A DNA stretch of 64,000 bases from Acidovorax sp. T1 (GTDB lineage: Bacteria > Pseudomonadota > Gammaproteobacteria > Burkholderiales > Burkholderiaceae_C), in assembly GCF_002176815.1 (NCBI RefSeq), contig NZ_CP021648.1, positions 4,011,001-4,075,000 of the forward strand, in the 5' to 3' direction. This document shows, one piece after another, positions 9,367-18,062 of this stretch (positions within the stretch are counted from its first letter, which is position 1; every line of letters begins with the position of its first letter). The notes beneath the pieces were generated by a model. It was not told the origin of the DNA. It saw nothing but the letters and a program-made list of their open reading frames with translations, and did no database searches. Made by a program: the position numbers and the translations under genes.

Positions 9367-9502
9367 GGGGCTGATTTTGCTTGAAGCGTTGCTGGCGCTG
9401 GTGGTGCTCGCGCTGATTGTCTGGTGGACGATGTTTTCGGGGCGTAAACGCGGTGAACTGACGCCGCCGCCCGACAAAGACTCCGATCCGCCCGCGCCAT
9501 GA
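9365..9502 (+). CDS. Small single-span membrane protein, 45 residues
   Basis: ATG at 9365 is preceded by AGGAG 10 bases upstream. The product is one long hydrophobic helix (about residues 3-23, ending VWWTMF) followed by a basic SGRKRGE patch and an acidic/proline tail ending PPAP. The helix-then-positive-patch layout is that of a genuine small membrane protein with its C-terminus in the cytoplasm. No function is known to me. It starts back-to-back with mltA, the two ATG codons overlapping in CATG. It could be spurious, but the ribosome-binding site and composition argue for a real gene. Confidence 0.6.
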   Translation: MGLILLEALLALVVLALIVWWTMFSGRKRGELTPPPDKDSDPPAP

Positions 9503-9640
9503 GCGCAGCGCCGAAATCGCAAGCTTTCGTCCTACATGGCGCGTTCGTGCTGGCCGATACCCTGGTGAAGGCGTAGAGTGAACACTGCCGACTCACCATC
9601 GGATTTGCATTCCGTCCCATCATTTACAAGGAGCCTCACC

Positions 9641-10288
9641 ATGCGCAAATACTTTATTCCCGGCGTCGTCGCCGTTGTCGTCCTGGCCACCGGTTGCGCC
9701 GAGATGACCGATACCCAGCGGCGCACCGCCACGGGCGCCGGCGTGGGCGCACTGGCCGGTGCCGTGCTCAGCTCGGCCACGGGTGGTCGCGCGGGCACAG
9801 GCGCCGTTGTGGGTGCCGGTGTGGGCGCCCTGGGCACCTACATCTGGTCGCAGAACATGGAGCGCCAAAAGCGCGAAATGGAGCAGGCCACGCAGGGCAC
9901 GGGCATTGCCGTGACGCAGACGCAGGACAACCAGCTCAAGCTGGACATTCCGAGCGACATTTCCTTTGCCGTGGGCCGCTCGGACATCCAGTCCAACTTC
10001 GCACCGGTGCTGGACCGTTTCGCCGAGGGCTTGCGCAACAACCCGAACACCGACGTACGCATCATCGGCCACACCGACAACACCGGCAGCGATGCCGTGA
10101 ACAACCCGCTGTCGCTGGACCGTGCGGCCAGTACGCGCAATTACCTCACGGGCCGGGGCATCGATGGGCGCCGCATCTCGATCGAAGGCATGGGTGAGCG
10201 CCAGCCCATTGCCACCAACGACACCGCCCAAGGCCGCAGCCGCAATCGCCGGGTCGAGATTTATGTAGGCGAGCGCCCCCGCGGCTAA
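9641..10288 (+). CDS. OmpA-family outer membrane lipoprotein (YiaD-like)
   Basis: A 215-residue outer-membrane lipoprotein. The start at 9641 has AAGGAG 8 bases upstream and gives a lipoprotein signal MRKYFIPGVVAVVVLATG before the cysteine at residue 19. A glycine-rich glycine-zipper segment (about 30-70) follows. The C-terminal OmpA domain (about 105-215) has HTDNTGSDAVNNPLSLDRA and ends with the RSRNRRVEIYV motif that contacts peptidoglycan. It resembles YiaD, and likely tethers the outer membrane to the cell wall. It is monocistronic. Confidence 0.9.
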   Translation: MRKYFIPGVVAVVVLATGCAEMTDTQRRTATGAGVGALAGAVLSSATGGRAGTGAVVGAGVGALGTYIWSQNMERQKREMEQATQGTGIAVTQTQDNQLKLDIPSDISFAVGRSDIQSNFAPVLDRFAEGLRNNPNTDVRIIGHTDNTGSDAVNNPLSLDRAASTRNYLTGRGIDGRRISIEGMGERQPIATNDTAQGRSRNRRVEIYVGERPRG

Positions 10289-10322
10289 AGCGCAGGCGCT
10301 TGCGCAGTGGCCCGACGCGGTT

Positions 10323-10952
10323 TCACGGGCCGGTGCGCAGCAGGTTGGCCAGCTCCACCGCTGACTTGACCTGCATCTTGTCGAACACGCGCGAGCGGTG
10401 CACCTCGACGGTGCGCACGCTGATGTCCAGCTGGTCGGCAATCAGCTTGTTGGGCAGGCCGGCCACCACGAGGTCCATCACATCGCGCTCGCGCTCGGTG
10501 AGATCCTGCAGGCGCAGCTGCAGGCTGCTGCGCTGGCGCAGTTGCTCCAGGTGCGCGGCCGACTGGGTAAGCGCCTGCTCGATGCGATCGACCAGTGCGT
10601 TGTCGGAAAACGGCTTTTCGTAGAAGTCGAAAGCCCCGCGCTTGACTGCATCGACGGCCGTGGGCACATCGGCATGGCCGGTCAGGAAGATCACGGGCAT
10701 GGCGGCCAGGTCGTCGCGCGCCAGCAGCAGGTCGAACAGGGCCAGACCACTCATGCCAGGCATGCGCACATCCAACAACAGACAGCACGGCTGGTGCGCC
10801 GCGGGGCGGGCCTGCCGCGCAGCGTCAAAAGCCTCGGCACTGTCGAAAGATTCACTGAGCAGACGGCGTGAGCGCAGCAACCAGGCGAGCGCTTCGCGCA
10901 CGCCCGCGTCGTCGTCCACGATGTACACAAGAGCGTCGGATACAGGTTCCAT
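10323..10952 (-). CDS. FixJ/NarL-type response regulator
   Basis: 209 residues. A receiver domain occupies about 8-120, with the acidic pocket DDD near residue 13, phospho-acceptor Asp61 in LLLDVRMPG, the FLTGH switch and Lys in EKPF. A LuxR-type helix-turn-helix follows at about 143-205 (LTERERDVMDLVVAGLPNKL). It is the partner of the histidine kinase directly upstream: the kinase stop and this ATG overlap in TGATG, so translation is coupled. It is expected to activate or repress a target operon, which cannot be identified from this window. Confidence 0.93.
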   Translation of the reverse strand: MEPVSDALVYIVDDDAGVREALAWLLRSRRLLSESFDSAEAFDAARQARPAAHQPCCLLLDVRMPGMSGLALFDLLLARDDLAAMPVIFLTGHADVPTAVDAVKRGAFDFYEKPFSDNALVDRIEQALTQSAAHLEQLRQRSSLQLRLQDLTERERDVMDLVVAGLPNKLIADQLDISVRTVEVHRSRVFDKMQVKSAVELANLLRTGP

Positions 10953-12997
10953 CAGGGGGCAGGAGATTGGCTGACAACGGGCAGGGTGAAGGTGAATACC
11001 GTACCACGCGGCGCATGGGGCTCATAGGCCAGGAAGCCGCCATGCTGCTCGACCACCGTGCGGCACATGCTCAGCCCCAGGCCCATGCCTTCGGCGCGCG
11101 TGGTGAAGAACGGGGTGAACAATTGTTGCGCCACCTCGGGCGCGATACCGACGCCGCCGTCGGTCACCGAAAATTCCAGCCACCCGCTGTACGCATTGGA
11201 TGCGCCCCGCCGCACCCGGATGGCCAGGATGCGCGGGTGGATGGCAGGGTCGTCCATGGCCTGCATGGCATTGCGCGTCAGGTTCAGCAGCACCTGCTCG
11301 ATCATGGTGCGGTCGCACAGCGCGCATGGCAGATGGGGTTCCACCGAGGTCTGCACGCGCACGCCGAGCTTACGCGCCTGAAGGCTGATGATGGGCAGGA
11401 TGGCATCGAGCAACTCTTGGGGGTTCACCGCCTCGCGGGTCTGGTCGCGGCGGCGCACGAAGTCGTGCACGCTCTTGATCACGCGTCCCGCGCGCTCGGC
11501 CTGGCGGGCAATGTGCTGCATGGCCATGCGCACATCCTGCAGGTGGCCAGGTTGGGCCGCGCCGGGGGCGCTGGAATCGAGCAGGTTCAGCGAACCGGTG
11601 GCATAGCTGGAGATGGCCGCCAGCGGCTGGTTGAGCTCGTGGCTGAGCAGCGAGGCCATCTCGCCCACGGTGGCCAGCCGGGCCGTGGCCTGCAGGCGAT
11701 CCTGCGAGGCGCGCGAGATCTCTTCGATGCGGCGCTGTTCGCTGATGTCCAGGAACGCACTCATCCAGCCGGTGTGCAGCCCCTGGGCATTGATCAGCGG
11801 GGCCTCGATGATGAGCACCGGAAAGCGCGTGCCGTCCTTGCGCATGAAGACCGATTCGAAGCCCTCGCGCGGTGGCATGCCGCCAGCAAAGCGCTTGGCC
11901 TGGCGCTGCCGGTATTCGTCGGCGAGTTCGGGCGGCCAGTAGGGTGCCGAGGTGCTTTGCCCCAGCAGCTCTTGCGGACTGAACCCCACCATGGCGCAGA
12001 ACGCGGGGTTGACGTAGGTGATGCGTCCCTGCAGGTCGCGCGCACGCAGGCCGGTCACCAAAGAATCTTCCATGGCCTTGCGAAAGGCCAGGGCGTCTGC
12101 CAGATCACGCTCCGCCTGCAGCCGGCGGCGGTTGTCCCGCACCAGCACCACCATCACAGTCACCAGCGCAATCGACATGGCGGTGACCAGCGCGGTCAGC
12201 ACGTTGGGAAAGAGGTTGGGTGCGCCGTGCCAGCTGTCCATGCGCAGCACCAGCGTGGTGCCCGGCAGGTCAAGCAGCTGCTGGGCCGTGAACATGCGCG
12301 TGCCGCGCCGGGCCGCACCCAGCACTGCCAGCCGGGTGCCATCGGCCTCGGTAAACGAGGCCTCCTGGCTGCGCGTCAGGTTGTGCCCCACCAAATCCAC
12401 CAGCATCTCTTGCAGGGCGAAGGTGGCCACCAGAAAGCCCGCGGGGTGCCCGGCGCTATGCAGGGGCAGGCACAGCTCCATCATTTCAGAACCCAGTCCG
12501 TCGCCATGCGGCTGGAAATAGCTGCTCGAATAGGCGGGGGTGCCCAGCCGGCGGGCATTGGTGCAGGCCAGCGCCGCATCGGAATGTGAGCCTTCGCGGC
12601 TGGCGGCGTCCCACGACACAGGGCGGTAGGGGGTCTGGGCGTAGGCGCGCAAGCGCAGGCTGGCGTCCCGCCACTCGATGCGCGCCAACTCGCGGCGTTG
12701 CCGCAGCAATTCCGTGGCATTGACCTCCCAGGCCAGCAGGCCCGGGCCACCCGCCTGCAGTGCCTGCAGGCTCTGCACGTTGCGCGCGAGCGCGGTGCGG
12801 ATGTCGGAGCTCGCGTCCGCGGCGTCCCGCTCCAGCCGGGACTGCACCTGGCTGGCCTCGTAGCGCCCGGCCAGCCATACCAGCGTGACCAGCATGGCTG
12901 CCACCAGGGCCACCAGCAAGGTCCAGAGCGACCACCGGCGCCAGGCGCTGCGCCAGCGCTGCCAGGGTGTGCGGGTGCTGGGCGGCAGGCTACTCAC
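10952..12997 (-). CDS. PAS-domain sensor histidine kinase
   Basis: GTG start at 12997 gives 681 residues and overlaps the nitrilase stop as GTGA; the longer upstream frame is only the antisense reading of the nitrilase gene. Order of domains: transmembrane helix 22-43, a periplasmic sensor of about 220 residues (CHASE-like), transmembrane helix about 263-287, PAS domain about 312-420, HisKA with phospho-accepting His453 in LSHELNQPLAA, and a HATPase domain to about 675 with TRNAMQAM and GMGLGLSMC. The layout resembles DctS/FixL-type kinases that sense a small external ligand. It is translationally coupled to both neighbours. Confidence 0.9.
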   Translation of the reverse strand: MSSLPPSTRTPWQRWRSAWRRWSLWTLLVALVAAMLVTLVWLAGRYEASQVQSRLERDAADASSDIRTALARNVQSLQALQAGGPGLLAWEVNATELLRQRRELARIEWRDASLRLRAYAQTPYRPVSWDAASREGSHSDAALACTNARRLGTPAYSSSYFQPHGDGLGSEMMELCLPLHSAGHPAGFLVATFALQEMLVDLVGHNLTRSQEASFTEADGTRLAVLGAARRGTRMFTAQQLLDLPGTTLVLRMDSWHGAPNLFPNVLTALVTAMSIALVTVMVVLVRDNRRRLQAERDLADALAFRKAMEDSLVTGLRARDLQGRITYVNPAFCAMVGFSPQELLGQSTSAPYWPPELADEYRQRQAKRFAGGMPPREGFESVFMRKDGTRFPVLIIEAPLINAQGLHTGWMSAFLDISEQRRIEEISRASQDRLQATARLATVGEMASLLSHELNQPLAAISSYATGSLNLLDSSAPGAAQPGHLQDVRMAMQHIARQAERAGRVIKSVHDFVRRRDQTREAVNPQELLDAILPIISLQARKLGVRVQTSVEPHLPCALCDRTMIEQVLLNLTRNAMQAMDDPAIHPRILAIRVRRGASNAYSGWLEFSVTDGGVGIAPEVAQQLFTPFFTTRAEGMGLGLSMCRTVVEQHGGFLAYEPHAPRGTVFTFTLPVVSQSPAP

Positions 12998-13809
12998 AGA
13001 ACGCGGTGCTCCAGCGCGGGCAGCTGCGCGCGCACCTGGCGCACGCGCCCGGCATCGAGCTCGCCCAGCACCACACCCGGACCTTGCGCCAGGGCGTGGA
13101 CGATCTGCCCCCAGGGATCGACCAGCATGCTGTGGCCCCAGGTCTGGCGGCCGTTTTCGTGCAGTCCACCCTGCGCGGGGGCCAGCACATAGGCCAGGTT
13201 TTCCACCGCCCGAGCCCGCAGCAGCAGTTCCCAATGGGCCTGCCCGGTGGTGTGGGTGAAGGCGCTGGGCACCAGCAGCAGGTCGGCTCCCGCGCTGGCG
13301 TGCAGGCGGTACAGCTCGGGAAAGCGCAGGTCGTAGCAAACGCTCAGTCCGATGCGCCAGGTGTGGCCGGTGCGCGATGGCAGATCAAACTGCACCGGAC
13401 TGGCCCCTGCCTCGATCACCCGGCCCTCGTCGAAATGCTCACGCCCGTTGTCAAACCGAAAGAGGTGGATCTTGTCGTAGCGCGCAGCACATTGGCCCGA
13501 GGGTGCATACACCAGCGTGGTGTTATGCACGCGCTCCGGATCGGCGGTCTGCATGGGCAATGTGCCGCCCACCACCCACATCTGCAACTCCTGTGCAGCG
13601 CGGGCGAGAAACGCCTGGACAACACCATCGCCCGGGGTTTCACGCAACGCCAGCTTGTCGGTGTCGCGCAGCCCCATGGCGCAAAAGTACTCGGGCAGCA
13701 CCGCCAGTTCGGCCCCTGCCGTGGCGGCCTGTTCCAGCAGGCGGCGGGCCATGGCCAGGTTGTCGCTGCGCTGCGTGCCAGAGACCATCTGCAGGGCGGC
13801 CACTTTCAT
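12994..13809 (-). CDS. Carbon-nitrogen hydrolase (nitrilase superfamily, Nit2/deaminated-glutathione-amidase-like)
   Basis: 271 residues, the usual length for a Nit-family amidase. The catalytic triad is visible as Glu40 (LPEYF), Lys113 (YDKIHLF) and Cys158 (CYDLRFPE). The closest known functions are omega-amidase and repair of deaminated glutathione; neither can be fixed from sequence. The ATG overlaps the yhdP stop by 4 bases (ATGA) and its own stop overlaps the kinase start. In many beta-proteobacteria a nitrilase follows yhdP, so the first pair is probably ancestral. Confidence 0.92.
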   Translation of the reverse strand: MKVAALQMVSGTQRSDNLAMARRLLEQAATAGAELAVLPEYFCAMGLRDTDKLALRETPGDGVVQAFLARAAQELQMWVVGGTLPMQTADPERVHNTTLVYAPSGQCAARYDKIHLFRFDNGREHFDEGRVIEAGASPVQFDLPSRTGHTWRIGLSVCYDLRFPELYRLHASAGADLLLVPSAFTHTTGQAHWELLLRARAVENLAYVLAPAQGGLHENGRQTWGHSMLVDPWGQIVHALAQGPGVVLGELDAGRVRQVRAQLPALEHRVL

Positions 13810-16800
13810 GAGGGCTCTCCGGCCGCGGAGGGCGCAAGTGTCTTGCCGGGCAGTTGTGCAGCCCCCGAAGGGGCGGGAGCACGGCCCGATTCCCGGCTGC
13901 GCCGCGGAATGCGCACGATATTCGGATCCGCCCAGGTGCCCCCAATCTGAAATTCCTGGGTGGCCGCCTCGATCAGCGGACCGCGCAGAAACACCTGGGC
14001 CAGAAAGCTGCCCAGTCCGACGACCGGATTGATGGCCGTGGCGACCAGCGAGGCCGTCATGGCGTTGATTTCGGGGACGACCACCACATGCAAGTCCTGG
14101 GTTTCGTGGTCGATGTTGGCGCTGCCCTCCATGAGCACGGCCGCGTTGACCCCCTTCATCTGCAGGTTGTTGGTGATGGCGACACCCTGCTCGATGCGCA
14201 CGTCGCCCCGCACAAAATCGAACGCGAAGCCTTCGCTGAAGACGTCACGGAAATCGAGCGTCAGGCGGCGTGGCAACGACTGCAGGCTCAGCACCCCCAG
14301 CAACTTGGCAAGCCCCGGATCGGCCTTGAGGAACTGGCCAGACTCCACATTCAGGTTGATCTGCCCCGTCATGGAGCGGTAGTCCGGGCTCATGGGCGCA
14401 CCGATCCATGCCACCTGCCCTTGCATGCGCCCCTTGCCGCGGCGCACCACCTTTTCCATGCCAAAACGGGCCAGCAGATCGCCGGAATCGCGGATGTCGA
14501 GTTGGAAGTTCATCACCGTGCGGCGGCGCAACGCCCGTTCGCCGCCGGCCACCACCGCCCAGTTGCCGCTGCCGGTAAAGGTGGCTTCAGGCGTCATGAT
14601 GTTGAACTTGCCCAGCCGCCACTCGCGCTGGGCCACATCCCCGCCCCGGTTTTGCGCTTCGATCTCCACGCGCCCGAGCTGGCGGCCGCGCAGTTCAAAG
14701 TCGTCCACCACGATGTCCAGCGCGGGCATCGTGCCAGGCTGCTCGTCCAGCAACGCCTCGAATTGCGTGGCGGCGCTTTGCGGCAGCTTCAGGCGCGCCA
14801 GGCGGGCAAACACGCGGCCCGCAGGGTTGTCCCGGGTGCCTGCCGGCCGGTATTCGAGATAGCCGTTGAGTTCATCAGCATCCAGGTTGGCACGCCAGGT
14901 GGAGCCGTCCCGCGAGCCGCCGGCCACCAGGTTGTGCAATGTGCGCCCCTGCACATTGAGCGTCTGCGCGCGCACGGCGGCAACGGTGGGCAAATAGTCT
15001 TGCGCCGCACTGTCTGCGTGGGCGGCGGCGGCAGGGGTGCCAGCGTCGGCGGTGGTTGCCTGTTTCAGCACCTTTTCCCAGGCGTCCACGTCAATGTGTG
15101 CCGCGCGGACGTTGGCCGCCACGCCGTCCACCGGCATGGGGGCGGTTTCGCCGGCGGCCAGTCCAATGCCGATGGCCCCGCGCACCACGCGCGTCTGGTT
15201 GCCCCGGTGCTCTCGCTGGTAGCTGGCCGATCCCAGCAAGCCCAGGTCCAGGGTCAACTGGTCGCGCAGGGGTGGCGGGGCCATGCCTGCCGAGACAGCG
15301 GCCATGGATTCGCGGGCCACCTGGGTCTCAAAACGCACGGGCAGCAGGGCGTCTGCGGTCTTGGCTAGCGGTGCAGGCAACGCGAGGCCCAGTCCCTGCA
15401 AGGTGGTGGTGACCCGTATCTCGGGGATACCCCTGCGAAACGCCAGCGCCAGCGTGTAGGGCGTGCTGCCCGTGGCGCTGCGGGCCAGCTGCGAAACCAT
15501 GCCCAGCTGCCGCGCCTGCTGAAGCCCCTCGGCAGTGGCCGTGCCTTGCGCCCGCACTTGCACGGCGGATTCGGTCAGACCAGCGCCGGCAGCCAGGGCA
15601 CGCATTCCACCCTCCAGGCGCAGGTCGCCGCCGAGCGCGCGCGCCTGCACCCCGTTCACGGAAAATCCAGCGTCGGTGAATTGCACGGTGCCGCGGACGC
15701 GCGACAGCAGGGGTGTTTGCGGGGTGATCTGCACATCATTGTCCGCAAGCACCACGCGGCCCTGCACCTTCGATGCGTTGATATCGCTGATGGGCAGGCT
15801 CAGTTGCAGCTGCAAATCGGCAGGGCCCGTGCCGCTGGCCTGGTCCAGGGCGTGGCTGGTCATGCGCGCCAGCGGCGAGGTGCGCAGGATGGTCAACAAC
15901 TCGGGCAGCGGCCCGCGCGCATCGGCCTTGACATCCACCACGGTGCGCGAAAGATCGGGAATCTTCGCCTCCACCTTGCTGACCCGCACGCCCGGCGTGC
16001 CGGCAAAGACGCCCGTGGTGGCACGTACTTGCAGGGAGGAGCGGTCGAAGGTCAGCTCTCCCGACAGCTGGGTCAGCGCCGGCCAGGGCGGGTCGCCACT
16101 GGATTGCAGCCGGGGAGGCACATAAACCAGGGTCACGTCCTTGACGCGGGCGCTGATGCGGAAATCGCCCTGCCGAGGGTCATTGGCAGGCATGTCATCC
16201 AGGCGCCCCTTGACGTGGAACTGCACGTTGCTGGCCGTGCCGGCCTGGATGGCGTCGCGCACATAGTGGCGCGAGTCGTCCGGAAGGCCCAAGGGCAGAT
16301 AGCGGTGCACGCGGGTTCCGTCGGCCCGCGCCAGCGAGCCCGACAGGTCGATCACGCCCGGAAAACGGGCGTGCTGCGGGCCCTGGCTGGCATCGCTGGT
16401 GTTCCAGTTGGCGCGCAATTCACCCTGCATGTCGGCATTGGCAAAGCGCACATTGCTGGCCTGCACCGCCAGGCGCTGCCCATCCCCTTGCCCGTCTATT
16501 TGCCAGCGCAGGTCGGCGCTCAGCTGGTCCAGGGGCACGACGGGGTCTTCAAAGGCGCCGGGCAGGATCACCTCGCCCGCGGCAATGCGAAGGTCGGCCT
16601 TGCCGCCCGCCTGGGTCATGTCGATGTCCAGGCTGGCACCGCTCAGGCCTGGCACGCTGCGGCCAGCCTCCCGCTGCGTGGCAGCCAGCGCCAGCCCCGT
16701 GACCTTGCCGCGCACCTGGTATTGCTGCAAGGCGTCCAACGGGCCGCGCCAGGTGGCGTGCACTTCGTCGACCAGGCCCTGAGGGCTGTAAGTTTGCAGC

Positions 16801-17960
16801 GCGCTATGGGCGGCTGTTCCCAGTGGCAGGCGGCTGCCGATCTGGGCCAGCGCGGCAAGATCCAGGCGGTCCGCACGCAACTCACCCTGGGCGGGTGCCT
16901 TGCCTGCGGCCCCTGTGTATTGCAGGCGCAGGTTGCCCCCGGGCCAAACCAGGCCATCGTCGGCCGCAAACTGCAGGCCCTGGGTATAAAACTCGAAGCC
17001 GCCCTCCAGCCGCCGGCCGCCCAACCGGCCTTCGATGGAGGGCAGCGCCAGGGCCTTGAGCTGGGGCCCCAACGTGGCGTTGACGTCGGTCAGCGCCAGA
17101 TCGGCGGTGCCACCCACAATCCGGCCACGCTGCACGTCGGCCCAGGCGCGAACGGCGCCACGGCCTTGCGCCACCTCAACGCCCACATCGGCATGGTGGC
17201 GCAAGCGGGAGACGTCCACGCGCGAGAAATCGGCAAACAGCTGGCCGCTCCAGTGCTGCCAGTTGCCATCGCGTGCCCGCAGCAACGGCGCGCGAAACCG
17301 CCCGGTCAGCGTGAACCGGTCGCCCCAGGCCGGCGGCGGCGTGGCCGCGATGCGCATGTTGTGCTGCCAGCTGCTGTTGCGCAGCAGCACATCGACATTG
17401 TTCAGCGCCAGCTCGGGTGCGCCACGCAGCTCGTCGGTCCAACGCAGCGTGCCGCCCTGGATGACGACTTCGCCTTGCGAAAACAGCCAGTCTGCGGCGG
17501 CGTTGTCCTCGCCCGCCGTTTCGGAGAAAGTGAGGCCCGCCACCACAATGCGGCCGTCCGCCTGCCTGCGGATGTCAAGGTCGGGGCGTTCGATGTAGAG
17601 CTGCTCGAAACCGCGGTTCAGCAGCGAGCGCGGGGACAGTGCCACCACCACGCGCGGCAGTTGCAGCGCGGCTCGCCCCTGGGCATCCAGCAGCGCGACA
17701 TCCAGAAGCTCGATGGAGGGGATCAGGCCCTCGGAACGCGCTGTGATGGAACCGATGCGCACGGGTACCCCCAGCGCCCGTGCGGCCTGCGTTTCCAGTT
17801 GCGGGCGAAACTCGCCAATACGCGGCACAATCCAGCCATGCAGCGCTCCCCACGCGACGGTCAGCAGCAGCCACAGGGCCAACAGGCAACCCAGCGACCA
17901 TCGCGCAAACCCGGCGACGAATCGCAGCAGGCGTGTGGGGCGATTTAATGGATCGATCAT
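13806..17960 (-). CDS. yhdP: YhdP family AsmA-like envelope protein
   Basis: A 1384-residue protein anchored by one N-terminal membrane helix (about residues 18-40, SLGCLLALWLLLTVAWGALH). The rest is a long periplasmic repeating beta-groove of the AsmA/DUF3971 class. Family knowledge: YhdP, with TamB and YdbH, bridges inner and outer membranes and carries phospholipids. The C-terminal AsmA-like part includes GKGRMQGQVAWIG and FAFDFVRGDVRIEQG. It heads a four-gene minus-strand run whose members overlap by 1-4 bases. It is divergent from glnE. Confidence 0.92.
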   Translation of the reverse strand: MIDPLNRPTRLLRFVAGFARWSLGCLLALWLLLTVAWGALHGWIVPRIGEFRPQLETQAARALGVPVRIGSITARSEGLIPSIELLDVALLDAQGRAALQLPRVVVALSPRSLLNRGFEQLYIERPDLDIRRQADGRIVVAGLTFSETAGEDNAAADWLFSQGEVVIQGGTLRWTDELRGAPELALNNVDVLLRNSSWQHNMRIAATPPPAWGDRFTLTGRFRAPLLRARDGNWQHWSGQLFADFSRVDVSRLRHHADVGVEVAQGRGAVRAWADVQRGRIVGGTADLALTDVNATLGPQLKALALPSIEGRLGGRRLEGGFEFYTQGLQFAADDGLVWPGGNLRLQYTGAAGKAPAQGELRADRLDLAALAQIGSRLPLGTAAHSALQTYSPQGLVDEVHATWRGPLDALQQYQVRGKVTGLALAATQREAGRSVPGLSGASLDIDMTQAGGKADLRIAAGEVILPGAFEDPVVPLDQLSADLRWQIDGQGDGQRLAVQASNVRFANADMQGELRANWNTSDASQGPQHARFPGVIDLSGSLARADGTRVHRYLPLGLPDDSRHYVRDAIQAGTASNVQFHVKGRLDDMPANDPRQGDFRISARVKDVTLVYVPPRLQSSGDPPWPALTQLSGELTFDRSSLQVRATTGVFAGTPGVRVSKVEAKIPDLSRTVVDVKADARGPLPELLTILRTSPLARMTSHALDQASGTGPADLQLQLSLPISDINASKVQGRVVLADNDVQITPQTPLLSRVRGTVQFTDAGFSVNGVQARALGGDLRLEGGMRALAAGAGLTESAVQVRAQGTATAEGLQQARQLGMVSQLARSATGSTPYTLALAFRRGIPEIRVTTTLQGLGLALPAPLAKTADALLPVRFETQVARESMAAVSAGMAPPPLRDQLTLDLGLLGSASYQREHRGNQTRVVRGAIGIGLAAGETAPMPVDGVAANVRAAHIDVDAWEKVLKQATTADAGTPAAAAHADSAAQDYLPTVAAVRAQTLNVQGRTLHNLVAGGSRDGSTWRANLDADELNGYLEYRPAGTRDNPAGRVFARLARLKLPQSAATQFEALLDEQPGTMPALDIVVDDFELRGRQLGRVEIEAQNRGGDVAQREWRLGKFNIMTPEATFTGSGNWAVVAGGERALRRRTVMNFQLDIRDSGDLLARFGMEKVVRRGKGRMQGQVAWIGAPMSPDYRSMTGQINLNVESGQFLKADPGLAKLLGVLSLQSLPRRLTLDFRDVFSEGFAFDFVRGDVRIEQGVAITNNLQMKGVNAAVLMEGSANIDHETQDLHVVVVPEINAMTASLVATAINPVVGLGSFLAQVFLRGPLIEAATQEFQIGGTWADPNIVRIPRRSRESGRAPAPSGAAQLPGKTLAPSAAGEPS

Positions 17961-18062
17961 TGGTGGGCTTGAATGTGGCAGGAATTATGACCCGCGACCC
18001 AGGCGTGGGTTCAGTGGAAACCGGTGTCCTTATGTATGTAGCGGCCCGCCGCACCCCCCGCC

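Noticed and set aside
13000..13339. Extended N-terminus for the histidine kinase
   Set aside because: The upstream part is an out-of-frame reading of the nitrilase gene; the GTG at 12997 overlapping the nitrilase stop explains the layout.
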